The position numbers and the translations under genes are program-made. Positions 1 through 7,121 of a DNA stretch of 64,000 nucleotides are shown piece after piece. Source of the DNA: Thermoflavifilum sp. (GTDB lineage Bacteria; Bacteroidota; Bacteroidia; Chitinophagales; Chitinophagaceae); contig JAIMAQ010000001.1 of assembly GCA_023511875.1 (NCBI GenBank), positions 434,001-498,000 on the forward strand, in the 5' to 3' direction. The notes below the pieces were generated by a model, which saw only the letters and a list, made by a program, of their open reading frames with translations, was not told the origin of the DNA and ran no database searches. Positions within the stretch are counted from its first letter, which is position 1; each line of letters starts with the position of its first letter.

Positions 1-130
1 AGGTGTCGAGGTTAGCGATTTGCGAATAGGTGTTGAGGCTGATCTGTAATTCATAACCTACGCCATGCACGTCCAGGTGAATAAGTGCTGGAGAACGATA
101 GGTGATCTTCCCCGTGAGGTAAGCAAACAT
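1..130 (-). CDS. ruvA: Holliday junction branch migration protein RuvA, N-terminal part (cut by window edge)
   Basis: The reverse strand from an ATG at 130 reads MFAYLTGKITYRSPALIHLD and continues with HGVGYELQISLNTYSQI, which is the N-terminal OB-fold domain of RuvA (family hallmark GVGYE). Only about 43 residues lie inside the window; the rest runs off the left edge. RuvA binds four-way junctions as a tetramer and loads the RuvB motor onto them during recombinational repair. The gene diverges from fabH, with about 157 bases between the two starts. The identification rests on a short but characteristic stretch. Confidence 0.85.
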   Translation of the reverse strand, partial: MFAYLTGKITYRSPALIHLDVHGVGYELQISLNTYSQIANLDT

Positions 131-249
131 GAAGTGGGTATTTAATTCTTTAGGCAAAATACATGCTTTTATGCATATCCAACCGAGCATTCGTCAAAGA
201 AATCTGGCTAAAGGCGGTGTATTGACCATTTCCCAATTATTCGATTAAC

Positions 250-280
250 TTTGCCCGATTATTTTTATCCTATATTTTTC
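250..280 (+). promoter_or_regulatory. Bacteroidota-type promoter of fabH
   Basis: TTTG at 250-253 is followed, after 19 bases, by TATTTTTC at 273-280, close to the Bacteroidota sigma-A consensus TTTG-N19-TAnnTTTG. The fabH ATG begins only 7 bases after the -7 element, so the mRNA would be leaderless or nearly so. Predicted from sequence only. Confidence 0.5.
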
Positions 281-287
281 ATGACAC

Positions 288-1286
288 ATGCATTCTGTTA
301 AAGCTGCTATTACTGCCATAGGGGGTTATGTTCCCGATTATGTTCTCACCAATCAAGAGCTTGAGCAAATTGTAGATACTACCGATGAATGGATTACTAC
401 GCGAACGGGCATTAAAGAACGGCGCATTCTAAAAGAGCCAGGCAAGGCCACATCCGATATGGGAGTGGAAGCCGTGAAGCGCCTTTGTGCGAAAAGAGGT
501 ATAGATCCGGCTGAGATTGAATTGTTGATTTGCAGCACTACTACGCCCGATATGGTTTTTCCAGCCACGGCCAATTTGATTTGTCATAAGGTGGGAGCAA
601 AAAACGCCTGGGGGTTTGACCTGGCAGCTGCGTGTTCGGGGTTTTTATATGGATTAGCCACAGGAGCGCAGTTTATCGAATCGGGTAGATTTCGTAAAGT
701 AGTGGTGGTGGGTGCCGATAAGATGAGCAGCATTGTAGATTATCAAGACCGAACCACTTGTATTTTGTTTGGCGATGGTGCAGGAGCTGTTTTGTTAGAG
801 CCCAATGAAGAAGGTTTGGGTGTACAAGATTTTTTGTTGAAATCTGATGGTATAGGATGCCAGCATCTGCATATGAAGGCCGGTGGTTCACTTCGGCCAG
901 CAAGCATTGAAACCGTGATGAATCGCGAGCATTTTGTGTATCAAGAAGGTAAGGCCGTGTTTAAGTTTGCCGTAGTAGATATGGCCGAGGTGGCTTATGA
1001 GGTGATGCAACGCAACCAGCTTACTGCTGAGGATATTGCCTGGCTGGTTCCCCATCAGGCCAATAAGCGCATTATCGATGCCACCGCCCATCGTATGAAC
1101 CTGCCCCCAGAGAAAGTGATGCTCAACATCCAGCGATATGGGAATACTACTGCAGCCACCATACCGCTATGCTTGTGGGATTATGAGCAACAGCTAAAGC
1201 GCGGAGATAAGCTTATTGTGGCCGCCTTTGGAGGAGGCTTTACCTGGGGTGCGTTGTATTTGATATGGGCTTATGATCCGCATTGA
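288..1286 (+). CDS. fabH: Beta-ketoacyl-ACP synthase III (KAS III)
   Basis: This 332-residue protein has the full length of FabH, which condenses an acyl-CoA primer with malonyl-ACP to start fatty acid synthesis in the cytoplasm. The thiolase-fold catalytic triad is visible: Cys116 in [10 protein letters not shown], His256 in VPHQANKRI and Asn286 in [10 protein letters not shown]. The usual plsX and rpmF neighbours are absent, so this may be a second or relocated copy. It converges on dprA with only 14 bases between the stop codons. A related function such as a dedicated primer synthase for branched lipids cannot be excluded. Confidence 0.93.
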   Translation: MHSVKAAITAIGGYVPDYVLTNQELEQIVDTTDEWITTRTGIKERRILKEPGKATSDMGVEAVKRLCAKRGIDPAEIELLICSTTTPDMVFPATANLICHKVGAKNAWGFDLAAACSGFLYGLATGAQFIESGRFRKVVVVGADKMSSIVDYQDRTTCILFGDGAGAVLLEPNEEGLGVQDFLLKSDGIGCQHLHMKAGGSLRPASIETVMNREHFVYQEGKAVFKFAVVDMAEVAYEVMQRNQLTAEDIAWLVPHQANKRIIDATAHRMNLPPEKVMLNIQRYGNTTAATIPLCLWDYEQQLKRGDKLIVAAFGGGFTWGALYLIWAYDPH

Positions 1287-1300
1287 GGGATGATTGTACA

Positions 1301-2404
1301 TTATCCCGTCCATTCATACATTTTACCAGGCAAGCTGCGTACATAACCCTCTAATTCTAATTGCAATAGCACAGCAGCGGCCTCCGTGGTGGGTAGCCCA
1401 CACAATTGATAGATCTCTTCTACATGGCGAAGGTTTTTAGTGCCAAATAGGTCTACGATGGCTTGTTCGGCTGGATTCCATTCTCGGAACAAGCTTCGGG
1501 GCATTGTATTCATTTGCTGGCGTGGATCTTTCCAGCCCAACTCTAGGGCAATATCTTCGGCAGAGCTCACTAAAACAGCTATTTGATTGCGGATTAAGGC
1601 CAGGCATCCCCTGGAATGCACATCTATGGTGCGCCCTGGTAAGGCCATCACCGTGCGATGATAGCCAGCCGCCAAATGGGCCGTAATCATAGAGCCACCG
1701 CTGAGATCGGTTTCGATGATTAAAGTAGCTTCGCTGAGTCCGGCGATGATGCGGTTTCGGCGGGGAAAATGCTCTTTTTCTGGTTTAACGCCGGGTGCGA
1801 ATTCGCTTAGCCAGCCTCCAGTAGCCAACATTTGTTTAGCTGTTTCGGTATGTTGAGGGGGGTAAATTTGGTCTAAGCCATGAGCCAGCACAGCCGTAGT
1901 GGGCAGATTGTACTTTAATGCAGCACGGTGCGCTGCAATATCGATTCCATAGGCGAGACCGCTCACAATCCACGGTTGATATTTTTGGAGTGCCTCAATA
2001 ATTTGCTCGCACATCTCACGCCCGTACGCTGTAGGCTTACGAGTGCCTACGATGCTGAGGATACGTTGACCATTTTTGGGGAGATTGCCTTTGTAAAACA
2101 GCAAAATGGGTGCATCGGGGCATTCCTTTAGCCATTGGGGGTATTGCGGCTCCGTGATAAAACAAGTGCGGATATTTAACTTTTCCAGTAAACATATTTC
2201 TTTTTCCAGCTCAGTAAAATCCCGAAAGTCGCGAATAGCCTTAGCTCGGAAAGGTCCAATGCCAGGAATACGCTCAATCTTGGATTGGCTTGCGGTAAAA
2301 ATGGCTTCTACATCGCCATGAAAATGCTGGATTAATTGACGGGCTAAAGTTGGGCCTATAAATGGGATGCGTGTAAGAGCTAGTTGATAAATGAGATGGT
2401 TCAT
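1301..2404 (-). CDS. dprA: DNA-processing protein DprA (Smf)
   Basis: DprA protects incoming single-stranded DNA and loads RecA during natural transformation. From MNHLIYQLALTRIPFIGPTL the protein has an N-terminal helix-hairpin-helix-like region (about 1-70), the Rossmann-type DprA core with VGTRKPTAYGRE, SGLAYGIDIAAHRAAL, FPRRNRIIAGLSEATLI and GGSMITAHLAAGYHR, and a C-terminal winged helix (about 305-365). I chose the ATG at 2404, giving 367 residues, because the frame upstream of it (to 2461) encodes a non-conserved extension overlapping the region that faces the prs promoter. It is divergent from prs. Confidence 0.92.
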   Translation of the reverse strand: MNHLIYQLALTRIPFIGPTLARQLIQHFHGDVEAIFTASQSKIERIPGIGPFRAKAIRDFRDFTELEKEICLLEKLNIRTCFITEPQYPQWLKECPDAPILLFYKGNLPKNGQRILSIVGTRKPTAYGREMCEQIIEALQKYQPWIVSGLAYGIDIAAHRAALKYNLPTTAVLAHGLDQIYPPQHTETAKQMLATGGWLSEFAPGVKPEKEHFPRRNRIIAGLSEATLIIETDLSGGSMITAHLAAGYHRTVMALPGRTIDVHSRGCLALIRNQIAVLVSSAEDIALELGWKDPRQQMNTMPRSLFREWNPAEQAIVDLFGTKNLRHVEEIYQLCGLPTTEAAAVLLQLELEGYVRSLPGKMYEWTG

Positions 2405-2453
2405 AGGTGTCAAAAGATTTCCGAAAAATAGAAAAAAAGCGATTCGAACGCTA

Positions 2454-2484
2454 GTTGGCATTAGCGCTGAGTTTTTTAACTTTG
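2454..2484 (+). promoter_or_regulatory. Promoter of prs
   Basis: GTTG at 2454-2457 and a perfect TAACTTTG at 2477-2484 are separated by 19 bases, matching the Bacteroidota sigma-A consensus. The prs ATG lies at 2504, implying a short leader of about 13-15 bases without a Shine-Dalgarno sequence. Confidence 0.65.
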
Positions 2485-2503
2485 CCGCTCACTAGTTTTC
2501 TCC

Positions 2504-3454
2504 ATGCAACCCAATGTTAAAATTTTTTCCGGCACCCGTTCCCGCTATTTGGCCGAAAAAATCGCTGATCACTACGGTAATGGTTTAGGCAAAATCAAGA
2601 TCGAACAGTTTAGTGATGGAGAAATTCAACCCATTTTTTTAGAAAGCATTCGGGGCGATTATGTGTTTTTGGTGCAGAGTACCTGTGCTCCTGCCGACAA
2701 CCTGATGGAGCTCCTGCTCATGATCGACGCTGCTCGTAGGGCTTCTGCCGGGTATATCACAGCGGTAATTCCTTATTTTGGCTATGCACGTCAAGATCGA
2801 AAAGACAAGCCCCGGGTGGCTATTGGCTCTAAGCTGGTGGCTAATATGCTTGTAGCTGCCGGAGCCAATCGCATCATTACCATGGATTTGCATGCCCCAC
2901 AAATTCAAGGTTTCTTTGATATTCCTGTAGATCATCTGGATAGCTCGGCTATTTTTATTCCTTACATCGAAAGCCTTAATCTGGAAAATCTTACCTTTGC
3001 GTCGCCCGACGTGGGGAGCACCAATAGGGTGCGTGAGGTAGCATCTTATTTTAATGCCGATATGGTCATTTGCGATAAGCATCGCAAGCGGGCCAATGAG
3101 ATTGCGAGCATGGTGGTGATAGGCGATGTGAAGGATCGCGATATTGTGATCATCGATGATATTGTAGACACGGCGGGTACCTTATGTAAATCGGCTGCCT
3201 TGCTCAAAGAAAAAGGTGCTAGGTCGGTAAGAGCGTTTTGTACGCACCCGGTGTTGAGTGGCAATGCTTATGAAAACCTTGAAAATTCTGCGTTGGAGCA
3301 GCTGGTGGTTTGTGATACAATTCCGTTGAAAAAGCCATGTTCGAAGATCGAAGTGGTAAGTGTGTCGGAATTATTTGCGGTGGCTATTCGGAATGCTTAT
3401 GAAAACAAATCCATCACCAGCCTATTTATTCACAGCCAGCGGAGAAACATGTGA
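2504..3454 (+). CDS. prs: Ribose-phosphate pyrophosphokinase (PRPP synthetase)
   Basis: This 316-residue cytoplasmic enzyme makes PRPP from ribose 5-phosphate and ATP for nucleotide, histidine and tryptophan synthesis. Visible hallmarks are the N-terminal FSDGEIQPIFLESIRG segment, the ATP-binding YFGYARQDRK loop, the Mg/ribose-phosphate region MDLHAPQIQGFFDIPVDHL and the PRPP loop DIVIIDDIVDTAGT. The length is that of class I enzymes. It is followed 24 bases later by rplY, a neighbour order conserved in many bacteria (prs, rplY, pth). Confidence 0.97.
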   Translation: MQPNVKIFSGTRSRYLAEKIADHYGNGLGKIKIEQFSDGEIQPIFLESIRGDYVFLVQSTCAPADNLMELLLMIDAARRASAGYITAVIPYFGYARQDRKDKPRVAIGSKLVANMLVAAGANRIITMDLHAPQIQGFFDIPVDHLDSSAIFIPYIESLNLENLTFASPDVGSTNRVREVASYFNADMVICDKHRKRANEIASMVVIGDVKDRDIVIIDDIVDTAGTLCKSAALLKEKGARSVRAFCTHPVLSGNAYENLENSALEQLVVCDTIPLKKPCSKIEVVSVSELFAVAIRNAYENKSITSLFIHSQRRNM

Positions 3455-3478
3455 GCACAAACATTTAATGGTTGATAT

Positions 3479-4063
3479 ATGAAGACAGTTATCATTGAAG
3501 CGCAGCTCAGGGAGCCGGAAACACTGGGAAGCAAAAGTGCATTGCATCGGTTACGTGCTGCTGGAGAAGTGCCTGGCGTGATTTATGGAAGTCAGGAAAA
3601 TATTCATTTTCATGCGCCCAGAAGAGCATTTTTGCCTTTAATCCACACTTCAGCATTTCAGTTGGCCGAATTACGGATTAATGGTCAATCCTATCGATGT
3701 GTATTAAAGGAATATCAACTCGATCCATTGACTGACGAATTCATCCATGTTGATTTTCTGCAGCTCAATGAAGATCGAAAAGTAACAGTTACTCTGCCCA
3801 TTCTATTTACTGGTGTACCCGAGGGGGTCAAGCAAGGAGGTAAGCTGGTAATAAAAATGAAAGCTTTGAAGGTGAAGACCTATCCACGTTATCTAAAAGA
3901 GCATATAGAAGTCAATTTAGATACACTGGGGTTAAACCAAAACATTCGGGTGGAGGATGTGAAGGTAGAGAATTATGAGATCTTACACGCACCTCGTATT
4001 CCCTTGGCGTCGGTAGTCACTACGCGGACACTTCGCCAGGAAGAAGCCTCTGCAGCTCAATAA
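3479..4063 (+). CDS. rplY: 50S ribosomal protein L25 / general stress protein Ctc
   Basis: At 194 residues this is the long, two-domain (TL5/Ctc) form of L25: an N-terminal 5S-rRNA-binding domain (about 1-95, with SALHRLRAAGEVPGVIYG) and a C-terminal beta domain. It binds loop E of 5S rRNA in the large subunit. It lies 24 bases after prs, probably in the same transcript, and a clear hairpin terminator follows it. Confidence 0.93.
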   Translation: MKTVIIEAQLREPETLGSKSALHRLRAAGEVPGVIYGSQENIHFHAPRRAFLPLIHTSAFQLAELRINGQSYRCVLKEYQLDPLTDEFIHVDFLQLNEDRKVTVTLPILFTGVPEGVKQGGKLVIKMKALKVKTYPRYLKEHIEVNLDTLGLNQNIRVEDVKVENYEILHAPRIPLASVVTTRTLRQEEASAAQ

Positions 4064-4090
4064 ACTTTTGTCAATAGGTATTCTGGTAGA

Positions 4091-4122
4091 GCTGATGAAG
4101 GGCCTTTTCATCAGCTTTTTTG
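4091..4122 (+). terminator. Rho-independent terminator after rplY
   Basis: GCTGATGAA (4091-4099) pairs with TTCATCAGC (4107-4115) around a 7-base loop and is followed by TTTTTTG. It ends the prs-rplY transcript just ahead of the permease gene. Confidence 0.85.
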
Positions 4123-4136
4123 TTTAATCTTGTTGC

Positions 4137-5546
4137 ATGTCTGATTCTCATACATCCACCTCTTTGTGTGCCGATGCCAATTTACAAGCCAATGTTGAGC
4201 AAGGAGAATTAAAGCGAGTAGTGACTCTATGGCAAGCCACCAGCATAAACATGATAGAGATGGTGGGCATTGGGCCATTTATAGTTATTCCGCTCATCAT
4301 GCAGCAGTTGGGTGTGGGTTGGTTTCTCATTCCCTGGTTGTGTGGGGCGGTGATTTCAGCATTGGATGGGTTGATCTGGGCTGAATTAGGGGCTGCTTTC
4401 CCTTTGGCTGGTGGCAGCTATCAGTTTCTTAAGGCCGCTTATGGTCATTTTCGCTGGGGGCGCATGATGCCGTTTTTGTTTGTCTGGCAAACGATGGTAC
4501 AAGCCCCTTTAGTAGCCGCATCGGCAGCGATAGGTTTTGCCCAATATGCCAGTTATTTGATTCCATTGCCATTTTGGGCACAAAAATGCGTGTCGGGTGG
4601 AGTTATAGTGGTGATTACGGTGTTGCTGTATAGAAAAATTGAAACCATAGGCCGAATATCGATATGGCTGTGGATAGGCGTGATGCTTACTCTGGTTTGG
4701 ATCATTGTTGGTGGGGTGTGGAGTGTGCATCTACATCATCGAGTGCAAGGTTTTCATTTTCATAAAGATTTTTGGCAAGCAGGTGCTATGGCCGTGTTGG
4801 GCCATGCCACAGTGCAGGCGATGTATTCTTATTTGGGTTATTACAATGTATGCCATTTAGGAGGAGAAATCAAAAATCCCTCCCGCAACATTCCACGTAG
4901 CATACAACTTTCTATTGCTGGCGTGGCTATGCTTTATTTGCTGATGAACATAAGTCTGGCACAAGGTATGGTCAGCGATGGGGGTAAAGGCCAGCTTATG
5001 GTAAGCGAATTTTTTGCCCGGCTGTTTGGACATACATGGGCCCAATTGGTCACCTTATTGATTTTGTGGATTGCGTTTTCTTCATTGTTTTCCTTGATGC
5101 TGGGGTATTCACGAGTACCCTATGCTGCAGCGAGAGATGGATATTTTTTCCCGATATTTGGTAAAACTCATTCCAGCCGCCATTTTCCGCATATCTCTTT
5201 GCTTACTCTTAGTGGGCTTGCTTTTGTATTTAGCTTATTGTTTCGCATTGAGCAGGTGATTAGTGCTATTTTGGCTATGCGCATTATGGTTCAGTTTATT
5301 GGGCAAGCGATAGGGTTATTGCTGTTGCATAAACGGTTGCCTGCTCATCGATTTCCTTATCGTATGAGGGGCTATCCTTTGCCTATTATTCTCTCTATTT
5401 TGGCTTGGACAATTGTATTTATTTCCACGGGTTGGCATTTTGCTCTATCGGGCTTGCTCATGATCGCAGCAGGCATAGGGGTTTTTTATGTGATTCGCCC
5501 TTGGCGAGAAAACTGGAAGCAGAAGAAAATACACGGAGTTGCTTGA
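4137..5546 (+). CDS. APC-family amino acid permease
   Basis: This 469-residue inner-membrane protein shows about twelve hydrophobic segments. Its first helix (about 35-60) carries EMVGIGPFIVIPLI, corresponding to the broken-helix substrate motif of the amino acid-polyamine-organocation superfamily, so it probably imports an amino acid or amine by proton symport. The substrate cannot be read from the sequence. It sits between rplY and pth, two genes that are usually adjacent, behind the rplY terminator, so it probably has its own promoter; a weak -7 element TAATCTTG ends 4 bases before the ATG. Confidence 0.85.
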   Translation: MSDSHTSTSLCADANLQANVEQGELKRVVTLWQATSINMIEMVGIGPFIVIPLIMQQLGVGWFLIPWLCGAVISALDGLIWAELGAAFPLAGGSYQFLKAAYGHFRWGRMMPFLFVWQTMVQAPLVAASAAIGFAQYASYLIPLPFWAQKCVSGGVIVVITVLLYRKIETIGRISIWLWIGVMLTLVWIIVGGVWSVHLHHRVQGFHFHKDFWQAGAMAVLGHATVQAMYSYLGYYNVCHLGGEIKNPSRNIPRSIQLSIAGVAMLYLLMNISLAQGMVSDGGKGQLMVSEFFARLFGHTWAQLVTLLILWIAFSSLFSLMLGYSRVPYAAARDGYFFPIFGKTHSSRHFPHISLLTLSGLAFVFSLLFRIEQVISAILAMRIMVQFIGQAIGLLLLHKRLPAHRFPYRMRGYPLPIILSILAWTIVFISTGWHFALSGLLMIAAGIGVFYVIRPWRENWKQKKIHGVA

Positions 5547-5649
5547 GAAATGATGAACTTTCTATCTGCTTCATCGATGGGTTTGTGGCTGATATGAAGA
5601 GGTAAAACGATGAATGGATTTTTTATTTTTGTTGACGAAAGACATAGGA

Positions 5650-6237
5650 ATGAAATATTTGATTGTGGGCATTGGCAATATCGGTGAGGAATATGTACAT
5701 ACTCGTCATAATATTGGTTTTGATGTGGTAGAAGCTTTTGCGGCCAAACATCAGGCCAGATTTACGCTGGTGAGGTATGCAGAAAAAGCAGAAGTTAAAT
5801 GGAAAGGCAAGGAGCTGATATTGATCAAGCCCACTACTTATGTAAACTTGAGTGGTAAAGCCGTGAAATACTGGCTGGATAAAGAAAAAATTACCTTAAC
5901 TGAATTGCTGGTGATCGTGGATGATGTTGCTCTGCCATTAGATACTGTTCGGCTAAGGCCTGGGGGGAGTGATGGAGGGCACAATGGGTTAAAACATATT
6001 CAGGAAATGCTAGGCACTCAACAGTTTGCAAGATTGCGATTTGGCATTGGGCAGGATTATCCAAGAGGCAAACAAGTAGATTATGTATTGGGTCAATGGA
6101 AACCGGCAGAATGGGAAATTGTGAGAAAAAAAATAGATCTCTGTGTAGAAATTCTGGAAAGCTTTGTGGCTAGAGGTATTGAAGCTACTATGAATGATTA
6201 TAACAGTAGAAAAATTAAACTCGAGCATCTATCTTAG
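5650..6237 (+). CDS. pth: Peptidyl-tRNA hydrolase
   Basis: Pth cleaves peptidyl-tRNA that drops off the ribosome. From the ATG at 5650 the protein has 195 residues, the usual length. Asn10, the catalytic His20 (TRHNIGFDVV), the central DDVALPLDTVRLRPGGS segment and GGHNGLKHI are all present. An upstream in-frame ATG at 5614 would add twelve non-conserved residues, so I chose the internal start, which places the G-x-G-N motif at residues 7-10 as in the family. The family's GLGNPG reads GIGNIG here, a mild deviation. Confidence 0.95.
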   Translation: MKYLIVGIGNIGEEYVHTRHNIGFDVVEAFAAKHQARFTLVRYAEKAEVKWKGKELILIKPTTYVNLSGKAVKYWLDKEKITLTELLVIVDDVALPLDTVRLRPGGSDGGHNGLKHIQEMLGTQQFARLRFGIGQDYPRGKQVDYVLGQWKPAEWEIVRKKIDLCVEILESFVARGIEATMNDYNSRKIKLEHLS

Positions 6238-6283
6238 TATTCGGAACGCTTGTTATTATTGGATAACCCTAAATGTAACACAT

Positions 6284-6895
6284 ATGAAGATCATTTGCGT
6301 AGGTAGAAATTATGTAGATCATGCACAAGAATTAAAACACGAAGTGCCCACAGAGCCCATTATTTTTTTAAAGCCCAAGACAGCTTTGTTGCAAAATAAT
6401 CAACCCTTTTATTATCCCGATTTTACCGATGAGTTGCATTATGAATGCGAATTGGTATTGAGGGTATCAAAAAATGGTAAGCATATTCAAGAGAAGTTTG
6501 CCAATCGATATTATGACAGAATCACTGTAGGCATTGATTTTACTGCTAGAGATTTGCAACGTAAGCTCATTGAAAAAGGCCTTCCCTGGGAGATTTCCAA
6601 AGCTTTTGATAATTCTACTGTCATTGGAGATTTTATTCCCATTAATCCAAACATGGATCTACAGAATATTTCTTTTAAGTTGTTAAAGAATGAACAAGTA
6701 GTACAGCAAGGCAATAGTAAAGACATGATCTTTTCTTTCGATAAAATCATTAGCTATGCTTCTCGGTATTTTACCCTCAATATTGGGGATTTAATTTTTA
6801 CCGGTACCCCAGCTGGAGTGGGGCCCGTAGAGGTTGGTGATTATTTAGAAGCGTTTATAGGCGAGCAAAATTTACTTTCTTTTCAAGTGTTGTAG
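6284..6895 (+). CDS. Fumarylacetoacetate hydrolase-fold protein (probable acylpyruvase or isomerase)
   Basis: The 203-residue protein from the ATG at 6284 covers a single FAH domain. Metal-binding acidic residues appear in HYECELVLRV and in GIDFTARDLQ, and the C-terminal signature DLIFTGTPAGVGPVEVGD is complete. Members cleave acylpyruvates or decarboxylate oxaloacetate-like substrates in the cytoplasm; single-domain short forms such as YcgM and FAHD1 are the closest in size. An open frame continues upstream to 6194 but overlaps the end of pth and lacks homology features, so the start begins at MKIICVGRNYVDHAQ. Confidence 0.85.
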   Translation: MKIICVGRNYVDHAQELKHEVPTEPIIFLKPKTALLQNNQPFYYPDFTDELHYECELVLRVSKNGKHIQEKFANRYYDRITVGIDFTARDLQRKLIEKGLPWEISKAFDNSTVIGDFIPINPNMDLQNISFKLLKNEQVVQQGNSKDMIFSFDKIISYASRYFTLNIGDLIFTGTPAGVGPVEVGDYLEAFIGEQNLLSFQVL

Positions 6896-6897
6896 TT

Positions 6898-6928
6898 TTT
6901 GAGCTAAGGCAAAAACAAATTACCTTTG
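6898..6928 (+). promoter_or_regulatory. Consensus promoter of the tRNA gene
   Basis: TTTG (6898-6901), exactly 19 bases, then TACCTTTG (6921-6928): a perfect Bacteroidota sigma-A promoter whose start site would lie a few bases before the tRNA 5' end at 6940. The -33 element begins three bases after the stop codon of the upstream gene. Confidence 0.8.
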
Positions 6929-6939
6929 CAACGTTTCAT

Positions 6940-7013
6940 GGCGAGGTAGCTCAGTTGGTAAGAGCGCAGGATTCATAACCCTGAGGTCATGGGTTCAACT
7001 CCCATCCTCGCTA
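6940..7013 (+). tRNA. tRNA-Met (anticodon CAT)
   Basis: The 74-base cloverleaf has a 7-bp acceptor stem (GGCGAGG with CCTCGCT, closing with a G-U pair), T8 and A9, a 4-bp D stem, an anticodon loop TTCATAA with CAT at 6974-6976, a 5-base variable loop and a T arm ATGGG-TTCAACT-CCCAT. CCA is not encoded. The paired first base argues against initiator tRNA. Position 31 is A facing C39, so the anticodon stem has a mismatch at the loop side. Elongator Met is favoured; a lysidine-modified tRNA-Ile with the same CAT anticodon cannot be fully excluded. Confidence 0.9.
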
Positions 7014-7121
7014 CTAGGTTTTCTGATTTTATATCCTCTTAGTCTATCTGCTGGGCTCGCTATTTCAAGCATGCATTTTTCAAATAAAATGTTATTTTCA
7101 CACTAAAAAAATCACCCTTGC

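Noticed and set aside
2639-3082. 147-codon open frame antisense to prs
   Set aside because: It lies wholly within the highly conserved prs gene, with no promoter or family features.
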